Of a DNA stretch of 64,000 nt, positions 52,401 to 61,924 are shown one piece after another. The position numbers and the translations under genes are program-made. The notes beneath the pieces are model-generated. The model did not search any database, was not told where the DNA came from, and saw nothing but the letters and a program-made list of their open reading frames with translations. This stretch comes from Archilochus colubris (lineage: Eukaryota; Chordata; Aves; Apodiformes; Trochilidae), in assembly GCA_023079485.1 (NCBI GenBank), contig CM041092.1:10491127-10555126 (forward strand). The letters run 5' to 3'. Each line of letters opens with the position of its first letter. Within the stretch, counting starts at the first letter, position 1.

Positions 52401-54009
52401 CAAGGCCTTCTCCATACACTGGTTTACCCAGTGACAGAGGCTGGGAGGATCCGAGTCTCCACATGAAGTGAGATAACCATCATCCTCCTCCCTCATATAA
52501 ATCACATGAAAAAACACCTACATTAGACAAGAAGGAAAAAAAGGAACAAAACTCATACTCCTGACAGGGTCAGAGGTCAAAGCCTCCAGAGAGCAGTATA
52601 GATTTTAATTAACAGGATCACCTTAACAGAGGAGCTTTCCAAGTGGTAGGCACAATCTGACAGAGCCTCCTTTAGCAGCACACATTACCAGGCCAGGTCT
52701 TATAAAGTCTCAAGGTGAGGAACCCAGGCATCACACAGACACCTCACCCCCCCAGTGACAACTTGATTGATTCAATTTATCTGCTCTATGAAGAAGCACT
52801 TGATTCCATCAACCTCGAGGAGCACTTCTCTGCAGACATCATTTCAAGCACATCTATTGATCAGCCTGGTCACTGCCAACTGTTTTAAAGTTATTTAGTA
52901 GCAGAGCTGCCAGTCACTCGTGCACAAATGAACAATGCTGGAAGTATAACCAACTCCTGGAAAGCAGAAAGCAAACAGAATAATTCATTGCAGTCAAAGG
53001 AGATGGAACAATATCAATTTTCAACTCACTCACAGGAAGTATTGATGACAAAGTCGGCATCTTCATTTTACACCTAATCAATGCTATACTTCAATGCCAG
53101 AAAAGTAAATTAGAAAATAAAACTGTACCTGCTAGTGGATAAGAAATATTGATGATTATCCTTGTCAGTAATTGGCACTTTGCTAAATTGTTCTGTCACT
53201 GACCTCTATAAATATTTAAAATTTTGGTGGAGAATTTCCTTGTATGTTTCACCTCTGATTGCAAAACACACTGTAGAAATTCTTGAAGCTGAGGCAGAAA
53301 TGTAAAGCTTTCTCTGTGTCCATAGCCAAGTGATATCTGGCATTTGTACACTTTATGTTACTATTACTATTGTTACTAACTTTATGTTGGAAACAACAAG
53401 TATTTGGATTCAGTTCCATGCAATATAAAGATCTCAGTACATGTTTAATATAGACTACTGAGAGTTTCAGAGAACCGGCTCATATTTTATTATCTGTCAC
53501 CAAATTAGACATAGGAAACTTAATAAGGCATACCTAGGCACAGATTTAGTTTCCTACTCAAACAGGAGCTCAAACAGAAGTGGTAGACATCATGCAGAAA
53601 TTACTGCCTCAATTCAGCAGCTGGTGTTATCCCAGAAATCAGAGCCGGGGAGACAGCAATAGTCATTTCTGCCCTTAGAGTCCCTCTGCCTGTTAATTTT
53701 TATCCCAATACCATGGAAGTGATTCTCTAAAGGAAGAATGAATTACTCCCTGGGTCTATCTGATGGTGAAAATTACACGGGTCCCTCACCCTGTCTGTCT
53801 CCAGGAGGGTCTGTCTGACTGCCAGCATCAACCACACAGGTGTTAAATCCACGCTTCTGTTAAAAGTAATTCCTAGTCCTCATCAGTGTAAGCACCTGAA
53901 CTGACCCTCTTTTACTACCTCGTGTTAATTCCTTCAGTTTTACTTTCCTGATACAACTCCAAGAGCTACTATCTCAGTTGTCATCGCTTATAAGGGACTG
54001 CTACCTCCC
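49491..54009. other. Intronic sequence, no gene seen
   Basis: Mostly AT-rich. 50020-50720 and 53120-53230 are repeat-free with many TAAT/ATTA cores and could be conserved elements, but I cannot test this. No exon or RNA gene recognised. Confidence 0.55.
49767..49794. repeat. (AC)8 microsatellite followed by A12
   Basis: AC repeats 49767-49782 run directly into twelve A residues at 49783-49794. Confidence 0.93.
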
Positions 54010-54320
54010 AGTGTTTGGGTGCTGCTGGGGGAGCTGCTCAGAGCACGGCGCCATTCCCAGCATCAGCCTCCTCTGCTGGTACCAGGGAGCAGCTATCGAT
54101 CCTCTCAGCTCAGCTCAAACCCCGGCTGGCTGCTAAAAGCCTCTGAGTGAGGTATTAGTTGTTTGGACTCCATTTTTTTTTTTTTTTCACTGATAATAAT
54201 GAGTTTGTGCTTTTCTGTGTAGTAGTTATGAATCTGGGAAGAGTTTCGGCAGTTTAGTGCTGGAGCAGCTAATCCTAAAACACATAGATTCATTTATTTA
54301 TTTGATGTGAATGTATGAGG
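54010..54320. promoter_or_regulatory. Candidate regulatory element near the promoter
   Basis: About 1.7 kb into the intron from the CpG island, a CpG-containing block with GGCGCC, GGTACC and ATCGAT sites passes into an AT-rich part with GATAATAATGAG and TAATCC (54270-54275, OTX/CRX-like). Only the composition and motifs support this. Confidence 0.25.
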
Positions 54321-54604
54321 GCACAGAAGCCACAATGGCTGCGCTTTACAAGTCCAGAATTCAAGTCTGGGGAGAAGAAATTTTTTTTAAAAGTGCTAAA
54401 GTCAAGAGGGGAAAGATGCTAAGCCAACATTGGTTTCTGCAGCTAGTACAAACCACTCCATCTCACAGTTCTAACTCAGGCAAGATAGAAAGCCAAAGAG
54501 AGGAGTGGGTGAGTCAGTTGAATCCTATCTGGAGTTGTTCTCCCAAGCCCCCATCAGCTGTTCTCTCTGGATCCATTAAAGCCAGCTGCAGACAGGCACA
54601 CCAG

Positions 54605-54663
54605 CAGTGCACAAATCCCAGAAGTGAACAGTGCACAAACACCACGGGAAACCAGCAATGCAC
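54605..54663. repeat. 24-bp imperfect tandem repeat, about 2.4 copies
   Basis: Units begin CAGTGCACAAA at 54605 and again at 54629, with a partial third start CAGCAATGCAC at 54653, giving an exact 24-bp period. A plus-strand open frame across it reads QCTN-type octapeptide repeats, but there is no other sign of coding. Confidence 0.7.
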
Positions 54664-55974
54664 TTCACAAGAGCCATCCCTGCTTTTCAGGGATGCTTTT
54701 CCCTCACTTCTCACTGATGTTCCCTGGCCATTGTAACAGCTGACAATCAAACTTAATAATTAAGGATTTTTTCACGTCATCTTTTTGGGCACAAGGTTCT
54801 ATCTAAGAGCGCAGAAACAAGAACTTTGTCATCTCCTTCAATGAAGCCTAAAGTAAATGAGACAAGTATCAGCAATGGTGTAAAGTGCAAGGATGTGGCC
54901 TAGGCACCTCTTCCAAGCCCAGATTCCCGTGATTTTGTTTCCTCAAGAAGCAGAACTGTTAGGAGACATACTGAAATCTCCAGGTTAAATAACTAAGGAA
55001 GGTGACAAGTGTATTCATGGATCCAGAGGTGAAATTCCATGTGAAGAAGGCAGACTGGGAGAAATGTCTAGGCACATGGCATCCTGTGCTTTTTTTAAAC
55101 TTCAGAATATGTCTTTCATATAAGCCAGCCAAACTTGACTCTAAATTCAATTCTGCTAACATGCTTATGTTGAGTGTTACAGAAGGGGTGAAGGAGAGAG
55201 AGGAAAGGTAGGAGGAACCTTAATTAACAGGTTCCTTTTATAAGGATAATTGGTGGATTATTTTTCTTTTTCTAAACAAATCTGTCATTGTTAAGATTCA
55301 AGAAATTAGCTTGTAACTAGGTAGGCTATCAACAGGCAAATATTCTATGGCTTAATGGCTTGTGGATCACAAGATGTACACAGCCAGACCTTACTATAGT
55401 GATCCTTTAGATCAAAGGCTTTCACATAAATGGGGTGCAGTCTACCATTGCAGGGAGCTGCTGCAAGCCTTAAGGATTTTACTTCTTTAAAGTTTTGATG
55501 ATTACATAATTGGTTTTCTTGCAACAGGAGCTCAAAGCACTGTGTGTAGTTAATGAGCAGGTAGAAGGAGGGAAACAGCTGAAAAGCAAAGTCTTGACAA
55601 ACAGCTGTGGCAGTAAGTGTCAGCCCTAAGCCTAAAAGGGTCAATCCCCTTATGAAACAAGCATTTAATCCTTCACAATTTTTAATTAGAAATCTTCCAA
55701 GCAGCCCATAATACTTTAAGATATTTTTTTCTATAGAAAGGAGTGGGAGGCAGAACAGAAGTTGTTTCAGTTTAGATGCTGATCCTGTACAAAGCCAAGT
55801 TTCAGAGCTGAGGCCTCTGAACACCACTTCATGAACTGGTAGTGTAGTGGGACCCCAGCACGGACCCGTTGCTAGAGAATTTAATTAACCACTGCATCAT
55901 TAGCAAAGGCCCCCACACCACTCTCTCTCCCTCTATTCCCCAGCTATCCTTCCTCTCCACTTCAGCATCCTCTG
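54664..55974. other. Intron next to the promoter, no gene seen
   Basis: This contains a 160-codon minus ORF (55345-55827) in the same orientation as KALRN but with no recognised domain and low-complexity hydrophobic content. It is regarded as chance. Confidence 0.55.
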
Positions 55975-56339
55975 AAACCGGAGAGCGAAACTCATGGCTC
56001 TCACCCAGCTCGGAGATACTCTGCGAGCCGGTCCCCGCGAGGTGAGCACCCTCCGCCCGCAGCGGGGCTGCCCGGGTCGCCCTTGCCCTCACTGCCCGCC
56101 CGAGGGCGGCGGGGGAAGTGCCCAGCGCTTCGCCCGGGCGGAGCGGGCAGGGCTGGCAACCGGCACCGCTTTCGAATCCCGGCCAGTACCCGGGCGGGGG
56201 CCTCCCGCGGGGGCGACAACGCGGCGGCTCTCCCCGAGCATCCCCGCGGGGCTTTTGTGCTTGCCTGGAGCGGGTGCCCGGCCAGTCCCCTCCCGAGGCT
56301 GCCGCCGGCGAGAGCGCAGCCCCGTGGTAGCATCCTCCC

Positions 56340-56361
56340 GGGGGCGGGAGGGGGACCGGGG
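56340..56361 (+). other. G-quadruplex motif just inside the first intron
   Basis: G runs of 5, 3, 5 and 4 (56340-56344, 56346-56348, 56350-56354, 56358-56361) are separated by C, A and ACC. This satisfies the standard G3+ N1-7 quadruplex rule. It lies about 190 bp downstream of the first-exon donor in the template (non-coding) strand, where such structures can influence polymerase passage or R-loop formation. Confidence 0.65.
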
Positions 56362-56553
56362 CACGGAGGAGCAGAAGGGCTTCAGGGGACAAAGCGAGGA
56401 GGCAGGCGGGGACCCCCTTCATTGCCCTCCTTTCCTCTCCCCTCCCCGCGGCTCCGCTGCCGGCGATGCCCGCGCCGCCGCCGCCAGCCCCGCATCCCGC
56501 TGGCAGAGGCAGGGCCCGGCGCTGCCCCGGTGTCTTCCCCGCGGCTTCCCTAC

Positions 56554-56626
56554 CTGTTCGGAAGAAAGCATCCACCTCGGAATCAGGGACAGCGCCTTCC
56601 TCCGCCGCCCCTTCGGCGGGATTCAT
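56554..56626 (-). CDS. KALRN: First coding exon of kalirin (RhoGEF), one alternative N-terminus
   Basis: Kalirin is a neuronal and muscle Rho guanine-nucleotide exchange factor with a Sec14/CRAL-TRIO domain, spectrin repeats, DH-PH modules and, in long forms, a kinase domain. This exon supplies only the residues before the Sec14 domain. Seen: on the minus strand ATG at 56626 has G at -3, followed by 24 codons beginning MNPAEGAAEEG and ending EVDAFFRT, then one base (G) and a donor CAG|GTAGGG at 56554/56553, so the exon ends in phase 1. The peptide is short and acidic and sits in a CpG island. Known, from memory: the paralogue TRIO has a first exon ending AAFFRS before GFRKND, and kalirin has several promoters with different first exons that all splice to an exon starting (G)SFRND. 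The FFRT+G junction fits this. I cannot say which lettered promoter it is. The next exon is not in the window. Alternative: an unrelated gene's first exon or chance. Confidence 0.7.
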
Positions 56627-57100
56627 GGCTAGGGGAGAGGCAGCGGCGAGCCCGGCGGCTGGTAATATCCAGTGAGTTAGGAAGGAGGAGAGCCGAGAGA
56701 GAGAGAGAAAGAAGGAGGGAGGGAGTAAAGGAGGGAGGGAGGGATGGAGGCGCGTTTAGCAGCGAGCCCAACAGAGCACCGCCCGGATCATCCCTTCCGC
56801 GGTGCCTGCGGGGCGGCTGCCCCGGGGCTGGGCTGCGCTACCCCCGGGCTGAGCTGGGCTGCGCTGGGCGGCGCGGCCCGGGGCGGGGTGCCGCTGCCGA
56901 GCCCCGCCGCCGCCGCTGCCGCCGGCCCCCTCCCCTCCGCCCGCTATTGTTCCGACCTGCTCCGCTCCCCCCCGCCGCCGCCACTGCCCCTCGCCGCTCT
57001 GACAGCCCAGCCCGGCCCGGCCCCCGGCAGCCGCCCCCGCTGCTTCCCTACCGGCACTTCCTGAGCCGGGCCGGGCCGGCTGCGGCGCCCCCCGCCGCCG
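56627..57100 (-). other. KALRN: Presumed 5' UTR and core promoter zone of KALRN first exon
   Basis: This is the sequence directly upstream of the ATG on the minus strand. It includes a long C/T-rich run on the sense strand (complement of the purine tract at 56679-56750) and then a GC-rich segment with GC boxes. No upstream ATG-started reading frame of note was recognised; an open stretch on the minus strand from 56771 starts only at a TTG. The boundary between untranscribed promoter and 5' UTR is inferred and could lie anywhere in this interval. Confidence 0.4.
56679..56750. repeat. Polypurine/polypyrimidine tract (GA and GGGA repeats)
   Basis: The plus strand is nearly all purine here, with a (GA)n run near 56695-56708 followed by GGAGGGAGGGAG and GGAGGGAGGGAGGGATGGAGG blocks that read almost as a mirror repeat. 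The minus (sense) strand is therefore a CU-rich stretch just upstream of the KALRN-like start codon. Mirror-symmetric purine tracts can form triplex (H-DNA), and such GA tracts are common in nucleosome-free promoters. Confidence 0.8.
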
Positions 57101-57564
57101 GGGCAGCCCCTCCGCGGGCGCGGCCGTTCCGCGCAGCAGCGCGGCGGGGGGTGCAGCTGCTGCCGGCGGGGCGGGCCGGGCACAGGTGCGGGCACGAATC
57201 AACCTAGCGCACCCAGGGGGGCAGGAGGGGGATGGGGGAGGAGGATTTTTTTATTTCCAACCCCCTTGCGCTCCGCAGCGGTATGGATGTGGATCACCGC
57301 CCTGCACCGCTGCCATTGCTCCCCTCTGATGAATAACCGCGGGGGCACGGCGCAGCGCTCGGTGTCAGCTGGGCAGGTACCCGTGGAGAGAAAGTGAACG
57401 CCGGTGTGGTGACAGGGAAAAGCGTTTCTTTTTTTGGGGTTTTTTTCGGTTTTTTGTTCATGGGCTGTGGGGCACGATTCCTTTGGAAACAATCAGTGAA
57501 ACGGCATGTTGTTGCAGGTATGCCTTCGTGTTTTTAGTCTCTACAGCCCTACATGACTAGAGAG

Positions 57565-57595
57565 CCAAAAAGGAGTTTGCCAAAAAGGGAGTTTG
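57565..57595. repeat. Short tandem duplication (15/16 bp)
   Basis: CCAAAAAGGAGTTTG at 57565-57579 is followed immediately by CCAAAAAGGGAGTTTG at 57580-57595, identical apart from one inserted G. It is a simple local duplication just upstream of the CpG island. Confidence 0.85.
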
Positions 57596-60500
57596 AAAAG
57601 CCAAGACCTTGGTCCCAGCTCAGACATAGATTTAACTAGCTAAATGATTGTTATATCTCTGCTATAACGTCAATATTTGTGATTTGGGACTGTCTCAATA
57701 GGAATGCTGCAAGGAATACTTGTTAGTACTTTGTTAGTAGCTGTGTTAAATATTATTCCCTGAGCCCAGCTATCAAGATTTCAAGCACAGACAGGCAGAG
57801 ATAGACATAAAGACAGATGTTTGCCATTTGGGCACTTTCCTTTCTTCTCTTCACTTATTTGAAGTCTCACCAGCTCCTCATTCTTCTGTAATTGCATGAC
57901 AGCTCTAAAACTAGCAGCCTGCTCAGGAAGAAATGTTGCTGTTCCACCTATTAAAAAGACTTCTGTAAACCAGGAGTGTTATTCTCACACCTCACACTTT
58001 GTTACCTCTACCACAAAAATGAAAAAGCAACTGTTGGAGTAATCGCCTCTCTGGATGTATTATTCTTGGATAACCCATCCCTGCTGCAAAGCAGCATTTC
58101 CCACTCTTAAGACCAAGAATCTTTTGGCCAGCACGTCCCCATGCCCTCAGTGTCCTTATCCTGTAGGGGTAATGCCACATTACCACTCTGTTAAGGGAGC
58201 TGTAGGAGATGAGAATAAAAAAATCTCTAGGAACTTATTCAACACAGAGGGACTCTCATGTCAAAAGAGCTGAACATCAGTGTAGTGCATCTCAAGAAAG
58301 GAAATACTCCAAATAGCAGAAATGTTGGAACTAACTGGTAGTGACACTGTTTGTATCAGATCTTTATCTGTCAGGTAGCAGCTGAGACTCACAGAACCTT
58401 TCCTGTTCCAGCCCAGAATATTTTAGACAACAGAGGAACATGAGTTTCCTCCATCTGATCTCTTCTCAATGAAGCACAGAGGAAGGCTGGATCTGGATGT
58501 ATTCATACTGGCTGCACTTGACAAAAAGGCTGAAAAACTTTCCCTGCAGAAAATTAATTGTCAAAATGGCATTGACCAGGCAGGCTGAGAACAGAAATTC
58601 CAGTCACATCTTCTCTAACTGGACACCAGTTTACTGCTGGAATTGAAACAGAAATGAGAAGCAAATCATGTATCTTGCTTGGGGACTGCAGGAGGAAGAG
58701 CAAGCATCCTGTAGAAATCTAGCTAACATTCAGTTTTCCTCTGGTTGCCTTATTTGCTCCCTTCTGATCTCTGATACACTGTCCATTTCCCAAGCCTAAC
58801 ACCAGCTGGTTATAACTGAAACCATTTACCTTTTTATGTTCATGGATAAAAAGGGTCATTTCACAACTATCTGCAGAAAATAACAACACAAAAGCTATGT
58901 CCAGGCTGCCAAAGCTCATTACAGACCTCCATGGTGCTGCTGAGCTCATCTCCTCAAGACAACCAGGATGCCAGGTCCACCTCCTCATCAGAAACACCAG
59001 CAGTAGGGCATTACCACAGTACAAGCACCTGGTTACAGTCAGTCTATCAAGGACTGGACTTACACCAGTGACCTCTCACCCCTTTTCCCATGTCACACCA
59101 TGATGCAGAAGAGCCTTCCATCTTGAAAGATGATCATTTCAGATCTCATCTCTGAATATTCACTAACAGCAATCCAGACTCCCTCCTGACTCTCAGTGCC
59201 CCCCAGGTTGGTTTGTGGTAGCTGGGAATAATGAAGCTTCCTCACGTGCCAATTTGAATCTGCCCAGGAATTTATAGAATCTGGTGGGTTTTAGACTCAA
59301 AGAATTCCTCCTTCAGAAGCATCCTTAGAAGCTAGACAGGAGTTAGCCATCAGCAGGGGTGCGTCATCCAGAGAGAATTAGCATTGTCAATGACAGAAAA
59401 ATTTATATTTCTCTTTCCTTATCAACCCTGCAGGTGTGGCCTGCAGCATCAATTGTAGAAATCACGTAGGCTACAGGAAACACCTTTGTATAACCTGCAA
59501 TCAATCTTGTTTCAGAAAATGCTGAGGAAGTGAGACCAGTTCATTAAGTAACCTGCCATCCTGATACCAACCTTGATTACTGGTTAAAGAGTAAACCAGT
59601 TAGGGTATTTATACTTAACCATATATAATATTGATATCTTCTGAAATCAAAGTATTTGTATTTTCTTCACAGAAAACTTAATTAGAACATAGATGATCCC
59701 AGATCTCTTGTACCATAAAGCAAATGGGAATTTCCACTGTTTAAAAAAATAGAGGTGTTTGTTTGTTTGTTTTTTAAATCCAGTTTCATTAAAGTATATC
59801 AAAACTTAGCCATGCATCTTTTTTGGCTTTCCATTTTTTGTTCTTTTATTCTTGCAGGTCCACTGACCAGGGAAGCCCTGCACAATAGATTAATTGTTCT
59901 CATGGCACTATCATTGAAACAACAGTCCTGCTGTCACATTTTGCACACACCTCTCCTATATACATACCCTGGCAGCACAGGACAGGGAGCACCACATCCT
60001 GATATCACTAAATTTTAGTGCAACCTCAGACATCAAGTGAGCTACTACTTTTATTAACATTACAAGAACAGGGCTGTCACTGTAAAGTATCATTAATAGC
60101 CATGAGCCACCATAGTTTTAGTGCAACAACTTCATAGTTTTTGTTGTTCAAAGAAGTGCTGTTAAATACAATATGAAATACTTTCTGCAACGTATAATTC
60201 ACTTTTTAGATAAAACGCTGAAGACACCTACAGTCTCCTTGAAAAACCAAGCCTGTAGAATCACGTAAGCCAAAATACACACCAGCTTCACTGAGAGGTG
60301 CTGCTTTAATCTTTTGCATGGCTCTACTTGAAAAATACCTCAATCAGTACCAAGCAACTTAGTTTAAATAGGTATGAAAGTTTTTATTTGTGACAGCCCC
60401 TAAAGGTGCTCAAAGATGAGAAACTGTCACACAGGCTTTTGATTTAAGGCCCTGCTGCAGTCAGGTTTTCCAATGGGATGGCAATAGGTGGCATGTGAGA

Positions 60501-61901
60501 TGAGACTTTTTTTTCACTAAATCTCACAAGCTTGTAAGGCAGAAGAATTTGAACAAGAAATCAGTAAAGTTCCTCTTTCCAAGGCAGCAGATCTGAGACA
60601 GAAGAAACGTATTTAAAGGCTCCAGGACAGTTGCACTGCTGGAAACAGCAAATGCTCTGAAAAAGCACATGTGATGTGGGTGTCCTGCACAAAGGATCAG
60701 AAGGGCTGGAAAACACATTACACCTGCTGAGGGTTCTCATTCAGAAAGGCACAGGGAGAAAAGCCATCCTACCAGGCTCAGCTGCAGTCTGCAAGGTGCT
60801 TCAGAGACCATTAATTGTGCAGAAAGTTCCTCCCTTTCAGTGTCACAGCAACATCTAAATACAGAGTGTTAATAGGTAGGATCAAAGAGAAAATCTGAAT
60901 AGCAGAGCAGGAAAATATGAGTCTTAAAAGCACCTAAGGCTGCCTTGTTAATAAGTTATTTGCAGCTACATTCTGGGGTATGTGAGAAGAATTTCTCACA
61001 CCCAGAAACCTTTTCAGCCCTATGTCTAGGTATTAAAATTGAAACTACTACACTCTTAAACAAGACCAGGTACAGGGGTGAAAGTTTCCATCCATATTCT
61101 GGACTATCAGGAATGCTGCAAGGGAAGATCCGCAGCTCTCCAGAAACACAGTGTGCACAGACACCTCTAGGGCAGGATGGAGGAGGCAGAAGGAGTGCTT
61201 CATATGCTTAGACTCAAATGCCCACATATTTGCCAAAGATTATTTCTGCACTCAGTAGGGTTCAGCATGCCCATCAAGGTTGGCTTTGTAGTGCCCATAT
61301 ATACATTTACATGTGTAGGTTTGCTCTACCCTCTGCTCAAATGTAGAACAACTGTATGGGCAGGCACAGAGCAAGTTCTAACACTATGCCAAACCCTTGT
61401 CCCAGCATCATCATTATTGTTGCCCTCCCCATCTGGATTAAAGCTGAAGTGGGAATGTCTCCTCAGATGCCATCTACTCTCCTGTGTCCAGAGTCAACAT
61501 TAGTTCTAATTTCCACAAACTTGGACAGAAAGCTGAATAATAATTGCTCCTTTCTAGAAACATCACCACATCCAGAAAAAAAGTTGTAACAATTAGCAAG
61601 ACAATTTTAAAAATACAGAGTAGCTTTCTTTATCAGTGAGGCAATGGAGACATTTGCTACCTTCAGCAGGCAAATGTGCCTCTTCATAAGGTACAGAACT
61701 TCACTTGCCACTCTGGCTCCAGAAGTTTAAACTGAATTAACAGCAAGAACAGCTGATGCATCCAAGAAGACACAGGTCTTTCTCTAAGTTTACAGATATA
61801 AACATGGAAAAAGTCAGGCTTTTTCTCCCTGGTAACTATGTGGATAGATTTGGTAAATAAGTTGCTATTGCTAATGGATCACAGATTCTGCCAATTCACA
61901 C

Positions 61902-61924
61902 AAAAAAAAAAAAAAAAAAAAAAA
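61902..61924. repeat. Poly(A) tract, 23 A
   Basis: The longest homopolymer in the window. It could be the tail of a retrocopy, but the 150 bases upstream match nothing I recognise and no target-site duplication was found. Confidence 0.9.

Larger units (their letters stand above)
1..56553 (-). other. KALRN: First intron of KALRN (5' part), no other exon recognised
   Basis: This follows from the splice donor at 56553/56554 on the minus strand: everything to the left is inferred to be transcribed intron, running off the window edge. Kalirin genes are known for very large 5' introns containing alternative first exons. I looked for the other kalirin N-terminus I remember (a Trp/Tyr/Leu-rich amphipathic start) by its expected complement pattern and did not find it, but a short diverged exon could be missed. 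No downstream kalirin exon (Sec14 domain start, SFRND type) was seen either. Confidence 0.6.
55975..57415 (-). promoter_or_regulatory. KALRN: CpG-island promoter of the KALRN-like first exon
   Basis: This is the only long stretch with dense CpG and very high GC in an otherwise AT-rich, CpG-poor window. It contains perfect GC boxes (GGGGCGGGG at 56880-56888 and an overlapping pair at 57165-57175), an ETS-type ACTTCCTG (57056-57063), E-boxes CAGCTG (57154-57159) and CAGGTG (57183-57188), and a G-quadruplex motif at 56340-56361. I saw no convincing TATA box, which suits a dispersed CpG-island promoter. With the first exon at 56554-56626 on the minus strand, transcription most likely starts between about 56700 and 57150; the exact site cannot be read from sequence. 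Islands of this kind often also fire divergently, so a plus-strand non-coding transcript is possible. Edges are by eye from where CpG dinucleotides become rare. Confidence 0.85.

Noticed and set aside
55345..55827. 160-codon minus-strand ORF near the promoter
   Set aside because: Same orientation as KALRN but unrecognised, with no convincing acceptor or donor and no link to kalirin sequence.
56160..56185. tRNA B-box-like TTCGAATCCC
   Set aside because: No A-box at the right distance and no cloverleaf can be drawn; it is a chance match in GC-rich promoter DNA.
55829..56626. 265-codon reading of the minus-strand frame through the splice donor
   Set aside because: Beyond residue 24 it becomes low-complexity Gly/Ala/Pro sequence. 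A good donor follows codon 24, so only the first 73 nt are taken as coding.
56083..57207. 374-codon plus-strand open frame across the CpG island
   Set aside because: Its Pro/Arg/Ala-rich, featureless product is what GC-rich DNA lacking stop codons gives in any frame. Other frames here are open too, and it overlaps the better-supported minus-strand exon.
61750..61924. Processed pseudogene ending in A23
   Set aside because: No gene-derived sequence, poly(A) signal or flanking duplication recognised upstream of the A run.
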